From Novosphingobium clariflavum (lineage in GTDB: Bacteria; Pseudomonadota; Alphaproteobacteria; Sphingomonadales; Sphingomonadaceae), in NCBI RefSeq assembly GCF_026420865.1, contig NZ_JAPCWC010000001.1:434001-498000 (forward strand): a stretch of 64,000 bases of DNA, read 5' to 3'. Made by a program: the position numbers and the translations under genes. Every line of letters begins with the position of its first letter. Within the stretch, counting starts at the first letter, position 1. Positions 42,796 through 51,421 of the stretch are shown here, in pieces. The notes under the pieces were generated by a model, which was given only the letters and a program-made list of their open reading frames with translations, was not told the DNA's origin and ran no database searches.

Positions 42796-43464
42796 ATGGC
42801 CCTGCGCCCGAAATACATTACGTTCGATTGCTACGGCACGCTGATCTACTTCGAGATGGGCCCGGCCGCGCGCCGCGCCTATGCCGACCGCCTGCCCGAA
42901 CCCGAGCGCATGGATGCCTTCGTGCGCGAATTCTCGTCCTACCGCCTCGACGAAGTGCTCGGCGCGTGGAAGCCCTATCGCGACGTGGTGGAAGGCGCGC
43001 TGCGCCGGACCTGCAAGAAGCTCGGCGTCGAATACCGCGATGCCGACACCGCCGCGATCTATGCCGAGATTCCGCACTGGGGCGCCCACCCGGACGTGAT
43101 CGAGCCGCTCAAGCGCGTGGCCGAGGAATTCCCGCTGGTGATCCTCTCCAATTCGATGATCGACCTCATCCCCCATGCCGTGAAGACCCTGGAAGCCCCC
43201 TTCCACGCCGTCTACACCGCCGAGGAGGCCCAGTCCTACAAGCCGCGCATGGAGGGCTTCGAATTCATGTTCGACAGCCTGAACTGCAATCCCGAGGACG
43301 TGCTGCACTGCTCGTCCAGCTTCCGCTACGACCTGATGACCGCCTACGACATGGGCGTGACGATGAAGGCCTTCGTCAATCGCGGGCATGAGCCGCTGAA
43401 CAGCTACTACGAGGTCAACGAGATCCCCGACATCTCCGGCCTGCCGGGTCTGCTGGGTCTGTGA
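42796..43464 (+). CDS. Type II haloacid-dehalogenase-like HAD hydrolase
   Basis: 222 aa. The nucleophile Asp is in ITFDCYGTLIYF, motif II Ser in VILSNSM, and Lys in SYKPRMEGF. The final acidic motif is unusual: CSSSFRYDLMTAYDMGV rather than the typical VA-xx-xDxxGA. The fold hydrolyses haloacids or phosphates. Its presence in amine-catabolic clusters is recurrent but without a proven role. It is coupled by a GTGA overlap to the cupin gene. Confidence 0.88.
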   Translation: MALRPKYITFDCYGTLIYFEMGPAARRAYADRLPEPERMDAFVREFSSYRLDEVLGAWKPYRDVVEGALRRTCKKLGVEYRDADTAAIYAEIPHWGAHPDVIEPLKRVAEEFPLVILSNSMIDLIPHAVKTLEAPFHAVYTAEEAQSYKPRMEGFEFMFDSLNCNPEDVLHCSSSFRYDLMTAYDMGVTMKAFVNRGHEPLNSYYEVNEIPDISGLPGLLGL

Positions 43465-44171
43465 GCGCGGGTATCGCCGCCAAAGCACCGTACATCGATC
43501 TTGGCGCCTTCGCAGTCGCCGCCGGTTCTTCCTTCGGGGAGGACTGGCGCGCGGGGCGCGTCAGCGTGCCCGTCCCGCAAGACGGTATGCGGATCGATGC
43601 CCTGCTGCTTGCCGAAAGCCACGGCATCGCCACCAGCGACCTCAGCGAGATCGTGCTGGTGCGCGAGGGAACGCTCTCGCTCACGGCCGATGGCGTGACG
43701 CTGCGCCTCGACGCGGGCGAGGCTGCCCTCGTACCGGCGGGCACGACCTTCCACTGGCGCGCCACCTCGGCCGTGCGCGCGATCGTCGTCGGTGCCGCGA
43801 AGCCCGGAGCGGACGGTGCGCGGCTCACCCGCATCGACTTCGGCGCACCGCACGCCCCCTCGGCGCGTCCCAATCCCGACCTGCTGGTCGGCGACAAGGA
43901 ACCGGCATGCGCCCAGCACGTGGACTTCCGCAGCGCCGACACGCTGTTCTACGCCGGCACCTGGAGTTCCACACCCTATCACCGCCTGCCGATGACTTAC
44001 GCGCATTGGGAGGTCATGCTGCTGCTGGAAGGCGAGGTTGCCTTCGGTGATGCCGAGGGTAACGAGACCATGGCCCGCCCGGGCGATCTGGTGGTCATTC
44101 CCGCCGGCAGCGCCTGCTCCTGGCGGGGCATCGGTCCTACCCGCAAGCTCTTCGTGATCCTCCGCTTCTGA
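43461..44171 (+). CDS. Bicupin (DUF861/cupin_3-like) protein
   Basis: 236 aa from GTG 43461, overlapping the HAD stop. Two cupin halves are visible: one around IVLVREGTLSLTADGVTLRL and AALVPAGTTFHWR, and one around HWEVMLLLEGEVAFGDAEGN and LVVIPAGSACSWRG. Several conserved His for metal binding are sparse, so it may lack a full metal site. It closes the HAD-cupin unit and is followed by a terminator. No reaction can be assigned. Confidence 0.85.
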   Translation: MSAGIAAKAPYIDLGAFAVAAGSSFGEDWRAGRVSVPVPQDGMRIDALLLAESHGIATSDLSEIVLVREGTLSLTADGVTLRLDAGEAALVPAGTTFHWRATSAVRAIVVGAAKPGADGARLTRIDFGAPHAPSARPNPDLLVGDKEPACAQHVDFRSADTLFYAGTWSSTPYHRLPMTYAHWEVMLLLEGEVAFGDAEGNETMARPGDLVVIPAGSACSWRGIGPTRKLFVILRF

Positions 44172-44196
44172 AACGCCCGCACTGCGGGCCAGATCG

Positions 44197-44238
44197 ATGG
44201 GCCGGGTCGCATCCCAGAGCGGCCCGGCCCATTTTTTT
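44197..44238 (+). terminator. Rho-independent terminator after the cupin gene
   Basis: ATGGGCCGGG (44197-44206) pairs with CCCGGCCCAT (44223-44232), followed by TTTTTTT. A strong intrinsic terminator. Confidence 0.85.
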
Positions 44239-44266
44239 ACAGCCTTTGCCTCGGCCCAAAGGAAAC

Positions 44267-44294
44267 GGGCCGGATCGCTGGTGCGATCCGGCCC
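44267..44294 (-). terminator. Hairpin downstream of DUF1624 gene
   Basis: GGGCCGGATCG (44267-44277) and CGATCCGGCCC (44284-44294) form an 11-bp stem; on the minus strand GTTTCCTTT follows. It probably ends the gene at 44327-45517. Confidence 0.6.
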
Positions 44295-44326
44295 GCTCTG
44301 TGCGCCCCGTGTTGGGTTCAGTACTT

Positions 44327-45517
44327 TTAAAGGTACTTGAGCCACCAGATGTCGCGGCGGCGCTTCTTGAGGTTCGAGAACCAGCGCGTCGGGAAGTAGA
44401 GCGGCACGATCAGGCCGACATACCAGACCCAGACCCACGCCAGATTGTCGACGCCGAAGAACTTGCCCTTGTTCGCCCCCCAGATGGCGAAGGCGATCAG
44501 GTAGAGCGCTTTCAGCACGTAGAGGTGCAGCATGTAGAAGAACATCGGCGCCCCGCCCAGCACCGAGAGCCACTGCGACACGCGCCCGCCGTCGATCTTC
44601 TCGAAGGCCGAGAGCAGGATCATCCCGAGCCCGCAGTTTAACAGCAGGTAGAGCAGCGAAGGCGGATACTTGGTGAGCGCCATGAAGCTCATGAACGTGC
44701 GCAGGCCATCGCCTTCCACCACGAAGCGCGGTGCATCGCCGTAGACATTGAGCGTGCGCAGGGCGACGAAGGCCGCCAGCATGGCAAGGCCGGTCATCGT
44801 CATGCGCTTCTGGCGCACTTCGGCCGCAAGATCGCCGGCAAACCATGGGCCCATGCAATAGCCGAGCGAGATCAGGCCGATCCATGGCAGCACCGGATAC
44901 GTCGTCTTGAACGTGATCCCGGCGAAGTCCCAGGCCTGGCGCTCGTGCAGCATCGCCCAGGGCGCGAACAGCGGGCTGTCCGGGGCAACATGCACGCCGT
45001 CGAGCAGGTTGTGCCCGCACACGATGGCAAGGCCGATCGCGAAGATCGCCTTCCTCGGCAGGTGCAGCAGCCCGGCGAGCGCGATCATCGCGACGCCGAT
45101 GGTCCAGATCACCTGGAACCAGATCGTCTCGGGCGGGTATTTGGCGGTCCAGGCGAAGTTCACGAACGTGAGTTCGAGGAACATCAGGAACAGCCCGCGC
45201 TCGACCAGGAAGCGCGAGACTTCGCCCTTCGTGTGCGTACGTCCGTAAAGGAAAGCCGACAATCCGGTGAGCCCGACAAAGACCGGCGCACAGATCGTGC
45301 TGAGATAGCGGGTGAAGAACAAGGCCGGCATGACCGTGCGGGCATCGACGGGATCGGAAACCTGCAAGTGCAGGAACCAGGTCTCGCGCACGTGGTCGAG
45401 CAGCATGATGACCATCACGAAGCCGCGCAGGGCATCGATGCTGGTCAGGCGCCGGGCGGCGGCCTTCACGGGTGTAGCGGCAGAGCCGAACGGCTCAGAG
45501 CGGGCAATGGTGGCCAT
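44327..45517 (-). CDS. DUF1624 / HGSNAT-like membrane protein
   Basis: 396 aa from ATG 45517, which has a perfect AAGGAGGT upstream. About ten hydrophobic helices are present. The N-terminal TSIDALRGFVMVIMLLDHVR matches the acyltransferase-like start of DUF1624 proteins, related to heparan-alpha-glucosaminide N-acetyltransferase. It may transfer an acyl group to an extracytoplasmic substrate, but that is inferred from homology. It is oriented opposite to its neighbours and lies between the cupin and the ABC importer. Confidence 0.88.
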   Translation of the reverse strand: MATIARSEPFGSAATPVKAAARRLTSIDALRGFVMVIMLLDHVRETWFLHLQVSDPVDARTVMPALFFTRYLSTICAPVFVGLTGLSAFLYGRTHTKGEVSRFLVERGLFLMFLELTFVNFAWTAKYPPETIWFQVIWTIGVAMIALAGLLHLPRKAIFAIGLAIVCGHNLLDGVHVAPDSPLFAPWAMLHERQAWDFAGITFKTTYPVLPWIGLISLGYCMGPWFAGDLAAEVRQKRMTMTGLAMLAAFVALRTLNVYGDAPRFVVEGDGLRTFMSFMALTKYPPSLLYLLLNCGLGMILLSAFEKIDGGRVSQWLSVLGGAPMFFYMLHLYVLKALYLIAFAIWGANKGKFFGVDNLAWVWVWYVGLIVPLYFPTRWFSNLKKRRRDIWWLKYL

Positions 45518-45772
45518 GATCGCGAACCTCCTTTTCAGGCATTGGACAGGAGACTCGGTCCGTTCCGCACCCGTTTTTACCTCGCGCGGAGGATTTTCTG
45601 ACAATTTGCGGGAGCCTAATGGAACAAAGTGCCGCGGGTGCCAATGGGGCAGTTCCGCCTCCCGCACTGCCTCGGGCCGCTTTCCCGGATCGTTCCCAGA
45701 TCGTTCGAGGAACATGCGCGCGCGCCGCGCGCAAGGGCCGGAACCGGCGCGGCAGACTGTGCCGCAAACGCA

Positions 45773-45802
45773 TGCCAAATTTCCCGATCTGCGCATTTGG
45801 CA
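45773..45802. promoter_or_regulatory. Operator-like inverted repeat upstream of ABC operon
   Basis: TGCCAAAT (45773-45780) and ATTTGGCA (45795-45802) are perfect 8-base arms separated by 14 bases, in the 463-bp divergent gap upstream of the importer genes. I see nothing else assignable in the gap (45518-45980) besides a 25-codon frame. Confidence 0.45.
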
Positions 45803-45906
45803 CCCCACAATCGAAGGCACCTTTCGATCGAAGCATGATGCTGTAGACCATCAAGCCGGCGTCCTGCCTGCTTCTGCAAAACGGCACGAGAGAGACGATC
45901 ACGCCC

Positions 45907-45984
45907 ATGGCCATTTCCCGCTCCAGTTCCGCCCGATACAGCCCCTGCGGCCGCCGGACGGGCATGCCGGAAGCGCGCCGATGA
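45907..45984 (+). CDS. Possible 25-codon upstream ORF overlapping the ABC substrate-binding gene
   Basis: ATG 45907 opens MAISRSSSARYSPCGRR and runs to TGA at 45982-45984, which overlaps the ATG of the substrate-binding gene by ATGA. It is Ser/Arg rich and has no strong ribosome-binding site. It may be a leader that couples translation, or simply chance. No function is claimed. Confidence 0.25.
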   Translation: MAISRSSSARYSPCGRRTGMPEARR

Positions 45985-47516
45985 GCGGCGGTGGATTCTC
46001 CCGCCGGACGGCACTGGCCGGCGGCCTTGCCGGAGCCGGTCTCCTCGCGTTCGGCCGGGCGCAGGATGTGCTGGCGGTGCCCCGGCGCGGCGGCTCGATC
46101 CGCGTCGCCACCCAGTCCAGTTCGACGGCGGACACGCTCGACCCGGCCAAGGCCTCGGTCTCGACCGACTATGTGCGGATCGGCATGGTCTACGAAGGGC
46201 TGACCACGCCCGACGCCAATTTGCGGCCCGTTCCGGCGCTTGCCGAAAGCCTCGAAAGCCGCGACCGGCAGACCTGGATCGTCAAGCTGCGACGCGGCGT
46301 GACGTTCCATGACGGCGGGGATTTCACCGCCGACGACGTGGTCTTCTCGCTGCTGCGCCACAAGGACCCGGCCACCGCCTCCAAGCTGGCAGGCATCGCG
46401 GCGGAATTCGCCTCGGTCCGCGCCAGCGGCCGCCACGAAGTGACGATCCGCCTCGCCGCACCCAATGCCGACTTGCCGGCGATCCTCTCGCAGCCGCAAT
46501 TCGCCATCGTCCGCAAGGGCGACATCCATCCGCGCGGCAACGGCACCGGTCCATTCCGCGTCCGCCACTTCCAGCCCGGCGTGCGCACCGTGGGCGAGCG
46601 CTTTGCCGACTACTGGATGCCCGGCCGCCCCTATCTCGACCGGATCGAGCTGATCGCAATCCCCGACGAAGTCAGCCGCGTCAACGCGCTGCTCGCCGGG
46701 GACTGCCAGATGATCAACGCGGTCAATCCCCGCTCGATCCGCCGCATCGAGGCGAGCGGCAGCCACCGGGTGATGGCGACGCCCTCCGGCCTCTATACCG
46801 ACCTCATCATGCGCGCCGATGCCGCGCCCACCGGCAATCCGCACTTCGTGGAAGCGATCAAGCACCTGATCGACCGCCCGCTCGTCAAGCGCGCGCTGTT
46901 CCGGGGCCATGCGACCATCGGCAACGATCAGCCGATCCCCCCTTTCCACCCCTATTACAACCCGAACATCCCGCAAACCACGCTCGATCTCGACCGGGCC
47001 CGCTGGCACATCGCCAAGGCCGGGCTCAAGGGCGTGCGTGTGCCGCTCTACTGCTCGCCCGCGGCCGAGGGGTCGGTCGACATGGCCTCGATCATCCAGG
47101 AATTCGGTGCGCAGGCGGGGCTGGAACTGGCGGTCAACCGGGTGCCGGCAGACGGCTACTGGTCCACCCACTGGATGCGCCACCCGATGACTTTCGGCAA
47201 CGTCAACCCGCGCCCCACCGCCGACCTGCTGTTCAGCCAGTTCTACAAGTCCAACGGCGACTGGAACGAAACCGGCTGGAAGAACGAACGCTTCGACCGG
47301 CTGCTGGCCGACGCCCGCTCGCAGCCGGATGAGGCCTTGCGCAAGGAAATCTACGGCGAGATGCAAAGGATCGTCCACGACAAGGCGGGGACCGCGATTC
47401 CCGTGTTCATCAGCCTGATCGACGGCTACGACAAGCGTATCAAAGGCTTGCACCCGATCCCGCTGGGCGCCTTCATGGGTTACCGCTTCTCGCAGCACGT
47501 GTGGCTGGACGCCTGA
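45981..47516 (+). CDS. ABC peptide/oligopeptide-type substrate-binding protein (Tat signal)
   Basis: 511 aa from ATG 45981. The N-terminus FSRRTALAGGLAGAGLLAFG is a twin-arginine signal. The SBP family 5 fold is seen in LDPAKASVSTDYVRIGMVYE, AESLESRDRQTWIVKLRRG (typical VTFHDGGDFTADDVV) and the late DLDRARWHIAKAG. SBP5 proteins bind peptides, opines, glutathione or nickel chelates. It is the first gene of the importer and overlaps the first permease (TGATG). Ligand unknown, but it probably supplies the substrate of the island. Confidence 0.92.
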   Translation: MSGGGFSRRTALAGGLAGAGLLAFGRAQDVLAVPRRGGSIRVATQSSSTADTLDPAKASVSTDYVRIGMVYEGLTTPDANLRPVPALAESLESRDRQTWIVKLRRGVTFHDGGDFTADDVVFSLLRHKDPATASKLAGIAAEFASVRASGRHEVTIRLAAPNADLPAILSQPQFAIVRKGDIHPRGNGTGPFRVRHFQPGVRTVGERFADYWMPGRPYLDRIELIAIPDEVSRVNALLAGDCQMINAVNPRSIRRIEASGSHRVMATPSGLYTDLIMRADAAPTGNPHFVEAIKHLIDRPLVKRALFRGHATIGNDQPIPPFHPYYNPNIPQTTLDLDRARWHIAKAGLKGVRVPLYCSPAAEGSVDMASIIQEFGAQAGLELAVNRVPADGYWSTHWMRHPMTFGNVNPRPTADLLFSQFYKSNGDWNETGWKNERFDRLLADARSQPDEALRKEIYGEMQRIVHDKAGTAIPVFISLIDGYDKRIKGLHPIPLGAFMGYRFSQHVWLDA

Positions 47517-48511
47517 TGGCCGGCGCTTTCCCCCAATTCGCCCGAAAGGCGCCGCGCGGCGCCAGTGTGATCCTGCACCTCGTCGGCCGCCGCGCCGCTT
47601 CGGCGCTGCTGACCCTGCTGCTGGTCTCCATCGTGGTCTTCACCATCAGCGGTCTGCTCCCCGGCGACGCCGCGCAGGAGACCCTGGGGCAGAGCGCGAC
47701 GCCCGCCCAGGTCGCCGCGCTCCGCCACGAGATGGGCCTCGATCGTCCGGGCCCGGTCCGCTACGTCCAGTGGCTCGGCGGCATACTGCGCGCCGATCCC
47801 GGCCAGTCGCTGGTCGCCAACATGCCGGTGCGCGACATCATCGCCGAACGACTGCCCAATTCGTTGATGCTGGCAGGCTTCACCGCCGTGATCGCGGTGC
47901 CTCTGGCGCTGGCCATGGGCATCGCCGCCGCCGTCCATCGCGGCGGCAAGGTGGACCGCGTGCTTTCGCTTGCCACCCTGTCGATGGTGGCGGTGCCGGA
48001 ATTCCTCGTCGCCACGCTCGGCGTGCTGGTGTTTTCGGTGAAGCTGCTCTGGCTGCCGTCGATCGCGCTCGTCTCCTCGGAGGCGAGCCTTGGCGACACC
48101 ATTCGCTCCTGCGCCTTGCCGGTGATGACGCTGACGTTCGTGGTCGTCGCCCAAATGGCGCGCATGACCCGCGCGGCGATGATCGCCCAGCTCGACGCCG
48201 GTTATGTCGAGATGGCGGAACTGAAAGGCGTGCCGTTCGGGCGCATCGTGCTCTGGCACGTGATGCCCAACGCCATCGGCCCGATCGTCAATGCCGCCGC
48301 GCTTTCGCTGTCCTACCTCCTGGGCGGAGCGATCATCGTCGAGACCATCTTCAATTTTCCCGGCCTTGCCAGCCTCATGGTCAATGCCGTGACCAGCCGC
48401 GACATGCCGCTGCTGCAAAGCTGCGCGATGATCTTCTGCGCCGCCTACCTGCTGCTGGTGCTCATCGCCGACGTCGTCGCCATTCTCAGCAATCCGAGGC
48501 AGCGCGCCTGA
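47516..48511 (+). CDS. ABC importer permease (DppB/OppB-type)
   Basis: 331 aa from ATG 47516, overlapping the SBP stop. The signature of BPD transport inner-membrane proteins is visible, with EMAELKGVPFGRIVLWHV as the coupling loop. The N-terminal segment LRHEMGLDRPGPVRYVQWLG is typical of DppB-like permeases. About six membrane helices. It forms the channel with the next permease. Confidence 0.92.
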   Translation: MAGAFPQFARKAPRGASVILHLVGRRAASALLTLLLVSIVVFTISGLLPGDAAQETLGQSATPAQVAALRHEMGLDRPGPVRYVQWLGGILRADPGQSLVANMPVRDIIAERLPNSLMLAGFTAVIAVPLALAMGIAAAVHRGGKVDRVLSLATLSMVAVPEFLVATLGVLVFSVKLLWLPSIALVSSEASLGDTIRSCALPVMTLTFVVVAQMARMTRAAMIAQLDAGYVEMAELKGVPFGRIVLWHVMPNAIGPIVNAAALSLSYLLGGAIIVETIFNFPGLASLMVNAVTSRDMPLLQSCAMIFCAAYLLLVLIADVVAILSNPRQRA

Positions 48512-49332
48512 TGACACTTTTCCTCTCCTTCGCAAGGTCACTGCCGCTTCCCGGGCGCATCGGACTGTTCCTGGTCTGCTTCTGGCTCCTCGCCGCGCTG
48601 GCCGGACCGCTGCTCGCCCCCTATGCCGTGGGCGCCTTCGTGGACTACGACGTGTTCTCGCCGATGTCTGGCAAGTTCTGGCTCGGCAGCGACTACCTTG
48701 GCCGCGACGTGCTCAGCCGCCTGCTCTGGGGCGCGCGATACACCGTGTTCCTCGGCCTCGGCGCGGCGCTGCTGGCGAGCGTGACCGGAACCTCGCTGGC
48801 CCTTGTCGCCGCCGTCCACAAGGGCTGGGTGGACGAAGTCGTCTCGCGCACGATGGACACGCTGATCTCGATCCCCTCCAAGGTCTTCGCGCTGGTCATG
48901 GTGGCGGCATTCGGCTCCTCGCTCTGGCTGCTGCTGCTCATCGCGGCGGTGACGTATGTGCCCGGCAACTTCCGCATCGCGCGGGCCATCGCCCTCGACC
49001 TTGCGGCGATGGACTACGTTACGTTCGCCCGCGCCCAGGGCGAAACCCCTATCCGCATCGCGCTGGGCGAGATCCTGCCCAACATGCTGCACCCGCTGCT
49101 GGCCGACCTTGGCCTGCGCTTCGTGTTCATCGTGCTGCTGCTTTCGGGGCTGAGTTTCCTCGGCCTTGGCGTGCAGCCGCCCCATGCCGATCTCGGCTCG
49201 CTGGTGCGCGAGAACATCTCTGGCATCACCGAGGGCGCCCCGGCGATCATCGCGCCTGCGCTTGCCATCGCCACGCTCACCGTCGGCGCCAACCTGCTGA
49301 TCCACGCGCTCAAGAAGGGGAAGACGGCGTGA
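48511..49332 (+). CDS. ABC importer permease (DppC/OppC-type)
   Basis: 273 aa from ATG 48511 (TGATG overlap with the previous gene). The N-terminal GSDYLGRDVLSRLLWGARYT is a hallmark of DppC-type permeases, and the coupling loop YVTFARAQGETPIRIALGE is present. Six helices. It pairs with the preceding permease, and the ATPase follows with a GTGA overlap. Confidence 0.92.
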   Translation: MTLFLSFARSLPLPGRIGLFLVCFWLLAALAGPLLAPYAVGAFVDYDVFSPMSGKFWLGSDYLGRDVLSRLLWGARYTVFLGLGAALLASVTGTSLALVAAVHKGWVDEVVSRTMDTLISIPSKVFALVMVAAFGSSLWLLLLIAAVTYVPGNFRIARAIALDLAAMDYVTFARAQGETPIRIALGEILPNMLHPLLADLGLRFVFIVLLLSGLSFLGLGVQPPHADLGSLVRENISGITEGAPAIIAPALAIATLTVGANLLIHALKKGKTA

Positions 49333-51164
49333 CCCTGGCCGCACCAGAAACCCACCAGAACGTCACCAGGCGGGGGCAGATCACCGTCTCGGGCCTGCGC
49401 ATCGTCGTCGGCCCGCCGGATGCCGAGCGCGCCATCGTCGAGGATGTCAGTTTCGCGATCGAACCCGGCCGGACGCTGGCGCTGATCGGCGAATCCGGTT
49501 CGGGCAAATCGACCATCGCGCTTTCGCTCGCCGGATACGCCCGCCCCGGCGCCCGCATCGCCGGCGGCACCATCGAGGTCGGCGGCGAGCGTGTCGACCT
49601 GATGGACGGCAAGGCGCTGCGGGGCCTTCGCGGACGCCGCGTCGCCTATGTGGCGCAGAGCGCGGCGGCGGCGTTCAACCCCTCGCGCACGATCATGGCG
49701 CAAGTGATCGAGCCGCTGCTCGTCCACCGCCTCGCCAGCCGCAAGGAGGCCATGGCACGGGCGCGGCGCATCTTCGCCTCGCTGTCCCTGCCCGATCCCG
49801 AGAACATCGGCGAGCGCTATCCCCACCAGCTTTCCGGCGGCCAGCTCCAGCGGCTGATGGCGGCGATGGCGCTCATCACCGGGCCCGAACTGCTGATCTT
49901 CGACGAGCCGACCACCGCGCTCGACGTGACCACCCAGGTCGAAGTGCTCAAAGCCTTCAAGGCCGCCATTGCGGAGAGCGGCGCCACCGCCGTCTATGTC
50001 TGCCACGACCTGCCGGTCGTCGCGCAGATGGCCGACGAAGTGCTGGTGCTCCAGAACGGGCGCACCAAAGAGGCCGGATCGCTCGGCACGGTGTTCGGCA
50101 CCCCCGCCGATCCCTATACCCGCGCCCTGCTCGCCGCCGCCGACCATGGCGGCCTCACCCGCCTGCCCCGGCCCGAGCAGGAATGCGTGCCTCTGCTCAG
50201 GATCGACGGTCTTTCCGCCGGCTACGGCAAGATCCGCGATGGCCGTCCCGAAGTGCCGATCCTCGAAGACGTCTCGCTGCTCTGCGGCCGCGGCGAGGCG
50301 GTGGGCGTGATCGGCGAATCCGGTTCGGGCAAGTCCACGCTTGCCAAAGTCGTCGCCGGGCTCGTGCCCCTTGCGGACGGCGAAGTGCTGCTGGACGGCA
50401 CTCCGCTTCCCGCAGACCTTGGCGGGCGCAGCCGCGAGCAGTTCCGCAAGGTGCAACTGGTGTTCCAGCATGCCGAGACCGCGCTCAATCCGGTCAAGAC
50501 CGTGGGCGAACTGCTGGCCCGTCCACTGGCGCTCCATCACGGCATTCGCGGCGCCGCCGCGCAAAAACGCGTGGCCGAGCTGCTCGACCTGATCCAGCTT
50601 CCCGCCGCCACCGCCGCGCGCAACATCCGCGCGCTTTCGGGCGGGCAGAAGCAGCGCGTCAACCTTGCCCGCGCGCTTGCGGCCGAGCCGGAGCTGCTGA
50701 TCTGCGACGAAGTGACTTCCGCGCTCGACACCATCGTCGGGCAGGCGATCCTCGAACTGATCGACAGCCTGCGCCGGGATCTTGGCATCGCGGTCATGTT
50801 CATCAGCCACGACATCTCCACCGTGCGCACGTTCTGCGACCGGATCATGGTACTCTACGGCGGCCGCGCGGTGGAAAGCGCGACCTGTGCCGCTTTCGCA
50901 CGCGGGCCGCACCATCCCTATACCCGGCTGCTGCTGGAATCGGTGCCGCAGATGGACCCCGCCTGGCTGGCATCGAGCGCCGCCCGCGCCGCCGGGACCG
51001 GCCTTCCGCTTAACCGCGAGATCTGCCGGTTCGAACCGCGCTGCGTCTCGGCCATTCGCGGGCGCTGCAATTGCGAGGCTCCGCCGCTCCGGCAGAGTCA
51101 GGGCCACGGCCAGAACCATACCTGGCTCTGCCACCACCCGGTGGAAGCGCTCGGCGCGGAATAA
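49329..51164 (+). CDS. ABC importer ATPase with two fused nucleotide-binding domains
   Basis: 611 aa from GTG 49329. The first domain (about residues 15-275) has Walker A GESGSGKS, signature LSGGQLQR and Walker [13 protein letters not shown]. The second (about residues 295-590) has [16 protein letters not shown] and [12 protein letters not shown]. DppD/OppD and DppF/OppF are normally two proteins; here they are fused in one chain. The C-terminal Cys cluster of oligopeptide ATPases (EICRFEPRC and then C in GRCNC) is present. It completes an SBP-permease-permease-ATPase importer. Confidence 0.92.
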   Translation: MTLAAPETHQNVTRRGQITVSGLRIVVGPPDAERAIVEDVSFAIEPGRTLALIGESGSGKSTIALSLAGYARPGARIAGGTIEVGGERVDLMDGKALRGLRGRRVAYVAQSAAAAFNPSRTIMAQVIEPLLVHRLASRKEAMARARRIFASLSLPDPENIGERYPHQLSGGQLQRLMAAMALITGPELLIFDEPTTALDVTTQVEVLKAFKAAIAESGATAVYVCHDLPVVAQMADEVLVLQNGRTKEAGSLGTVFGTPADPYTRALLAAADHGGLTRLPRPEQECVPLLRIDGLSAGYGKIRDGRPEVPILEDVSLLCGRGEAVGVIGESGSGKSTLAKVVAGLVPLADGEVLLDGTPLPADLGGRSREQFRKVQLVFQHAETALNPVKTVGELLARPLALHHGIRGAAAQKRVAELLDLIQLPAATAARNIRALSGGQKQRVNLARALAAEPELLICDEVTSALDTIVGQAILELIDSLRRDLGIAVMFISHDISTVRTFCDRIMVLYGGRAVESATCAAFARGPHHPYTRLLLESVPQMDPAWLASSAARAAGTGLPLNREICRFEPRCVSAIRGRCNCEAPPLRQSQGHGQNHTWLCHHPVEALGAE

Positions 51165-51228
51165 AATACCGTCTGGGCTGCGAGAGCGGCACCCGATGCC
51201 AAACACTGGGGCCTAAAAACCCGTTTGG

Positions 51229-51249
51229 AAATCCGCCGAAGGCGGATTT
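51229..51249. repeat. Small hairpin in the intergenic structure cluster
   Basis: AAATCCGCC (51229-51237) and GGCGGATTT (51241-51249) form a perfect 9-bp stem with a GAA loop. It is directly followed by the long inverted repeat at 51251. Confidence 0.7.
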
Positions 51250-51250
51250 G

Positions 51251-51333
51251 GCGGCACCGGCCCTCTCCCCCACCCGACCTCCCACGAAGTGTACCCTGTT
51301 GGGAGGTCGGGTGGGGGAGAGGGCCGGTGCCGC
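51251..51333. repeat. Long perfect inverted repeat (34-bp arms)
   Basis: The arm at 51251-51284 starts GCGGCACCGGCCCTCTCCCC and is an exact reverse complement of 51300-51333, with 15 bases between (51285-51299). The arms would make a very stable hairpin after the importer operon. The purine/pyrimidine-skewed arm (CCCTCTCCCCCACCCGACC) suggests a mobile or REP-type element rather than a regulator site. Confidence 0.85.
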
Positions 51334-51336
51334 TAA

Positions 51337-51362
51337 CAAAAATGCCCATATGGGCATTTTTG
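51337..51362. terminator. Bidirectional palindromic terminator
   Basis: A 26-bp perfect palindrome, CAAAAATGCCCAT and its complement ATGGGCATTTTTG. With A-tract and T-tract it fits an intrinsic terminator in either direction, between the importer and the GNAT gene. Confidence 0.75.
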
Positions 51363-51421
51363 CAAAGTTTGAGGCAAGATCAGAAGGCCGGCCACGGCCC
51401 CTAAACTCAAAGGGAACAGCA

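Noticed and set aside
45795-45815. Sigma-54 promoter (TTTGGCACC)
   Set aside because: The -24-like TGGCAC is present but no GC-containing -12 element follows at the right spacing.
49014-51206. Long antisense ORF over the ABC ATPase (and similar ones at 12990-15140 and 52231-54708)
   Set aside because: The sense proteins carry Walker, signature or dehydrogenase motifs; the antisense frames have none. The ORF lengths come from high-GC third positions.
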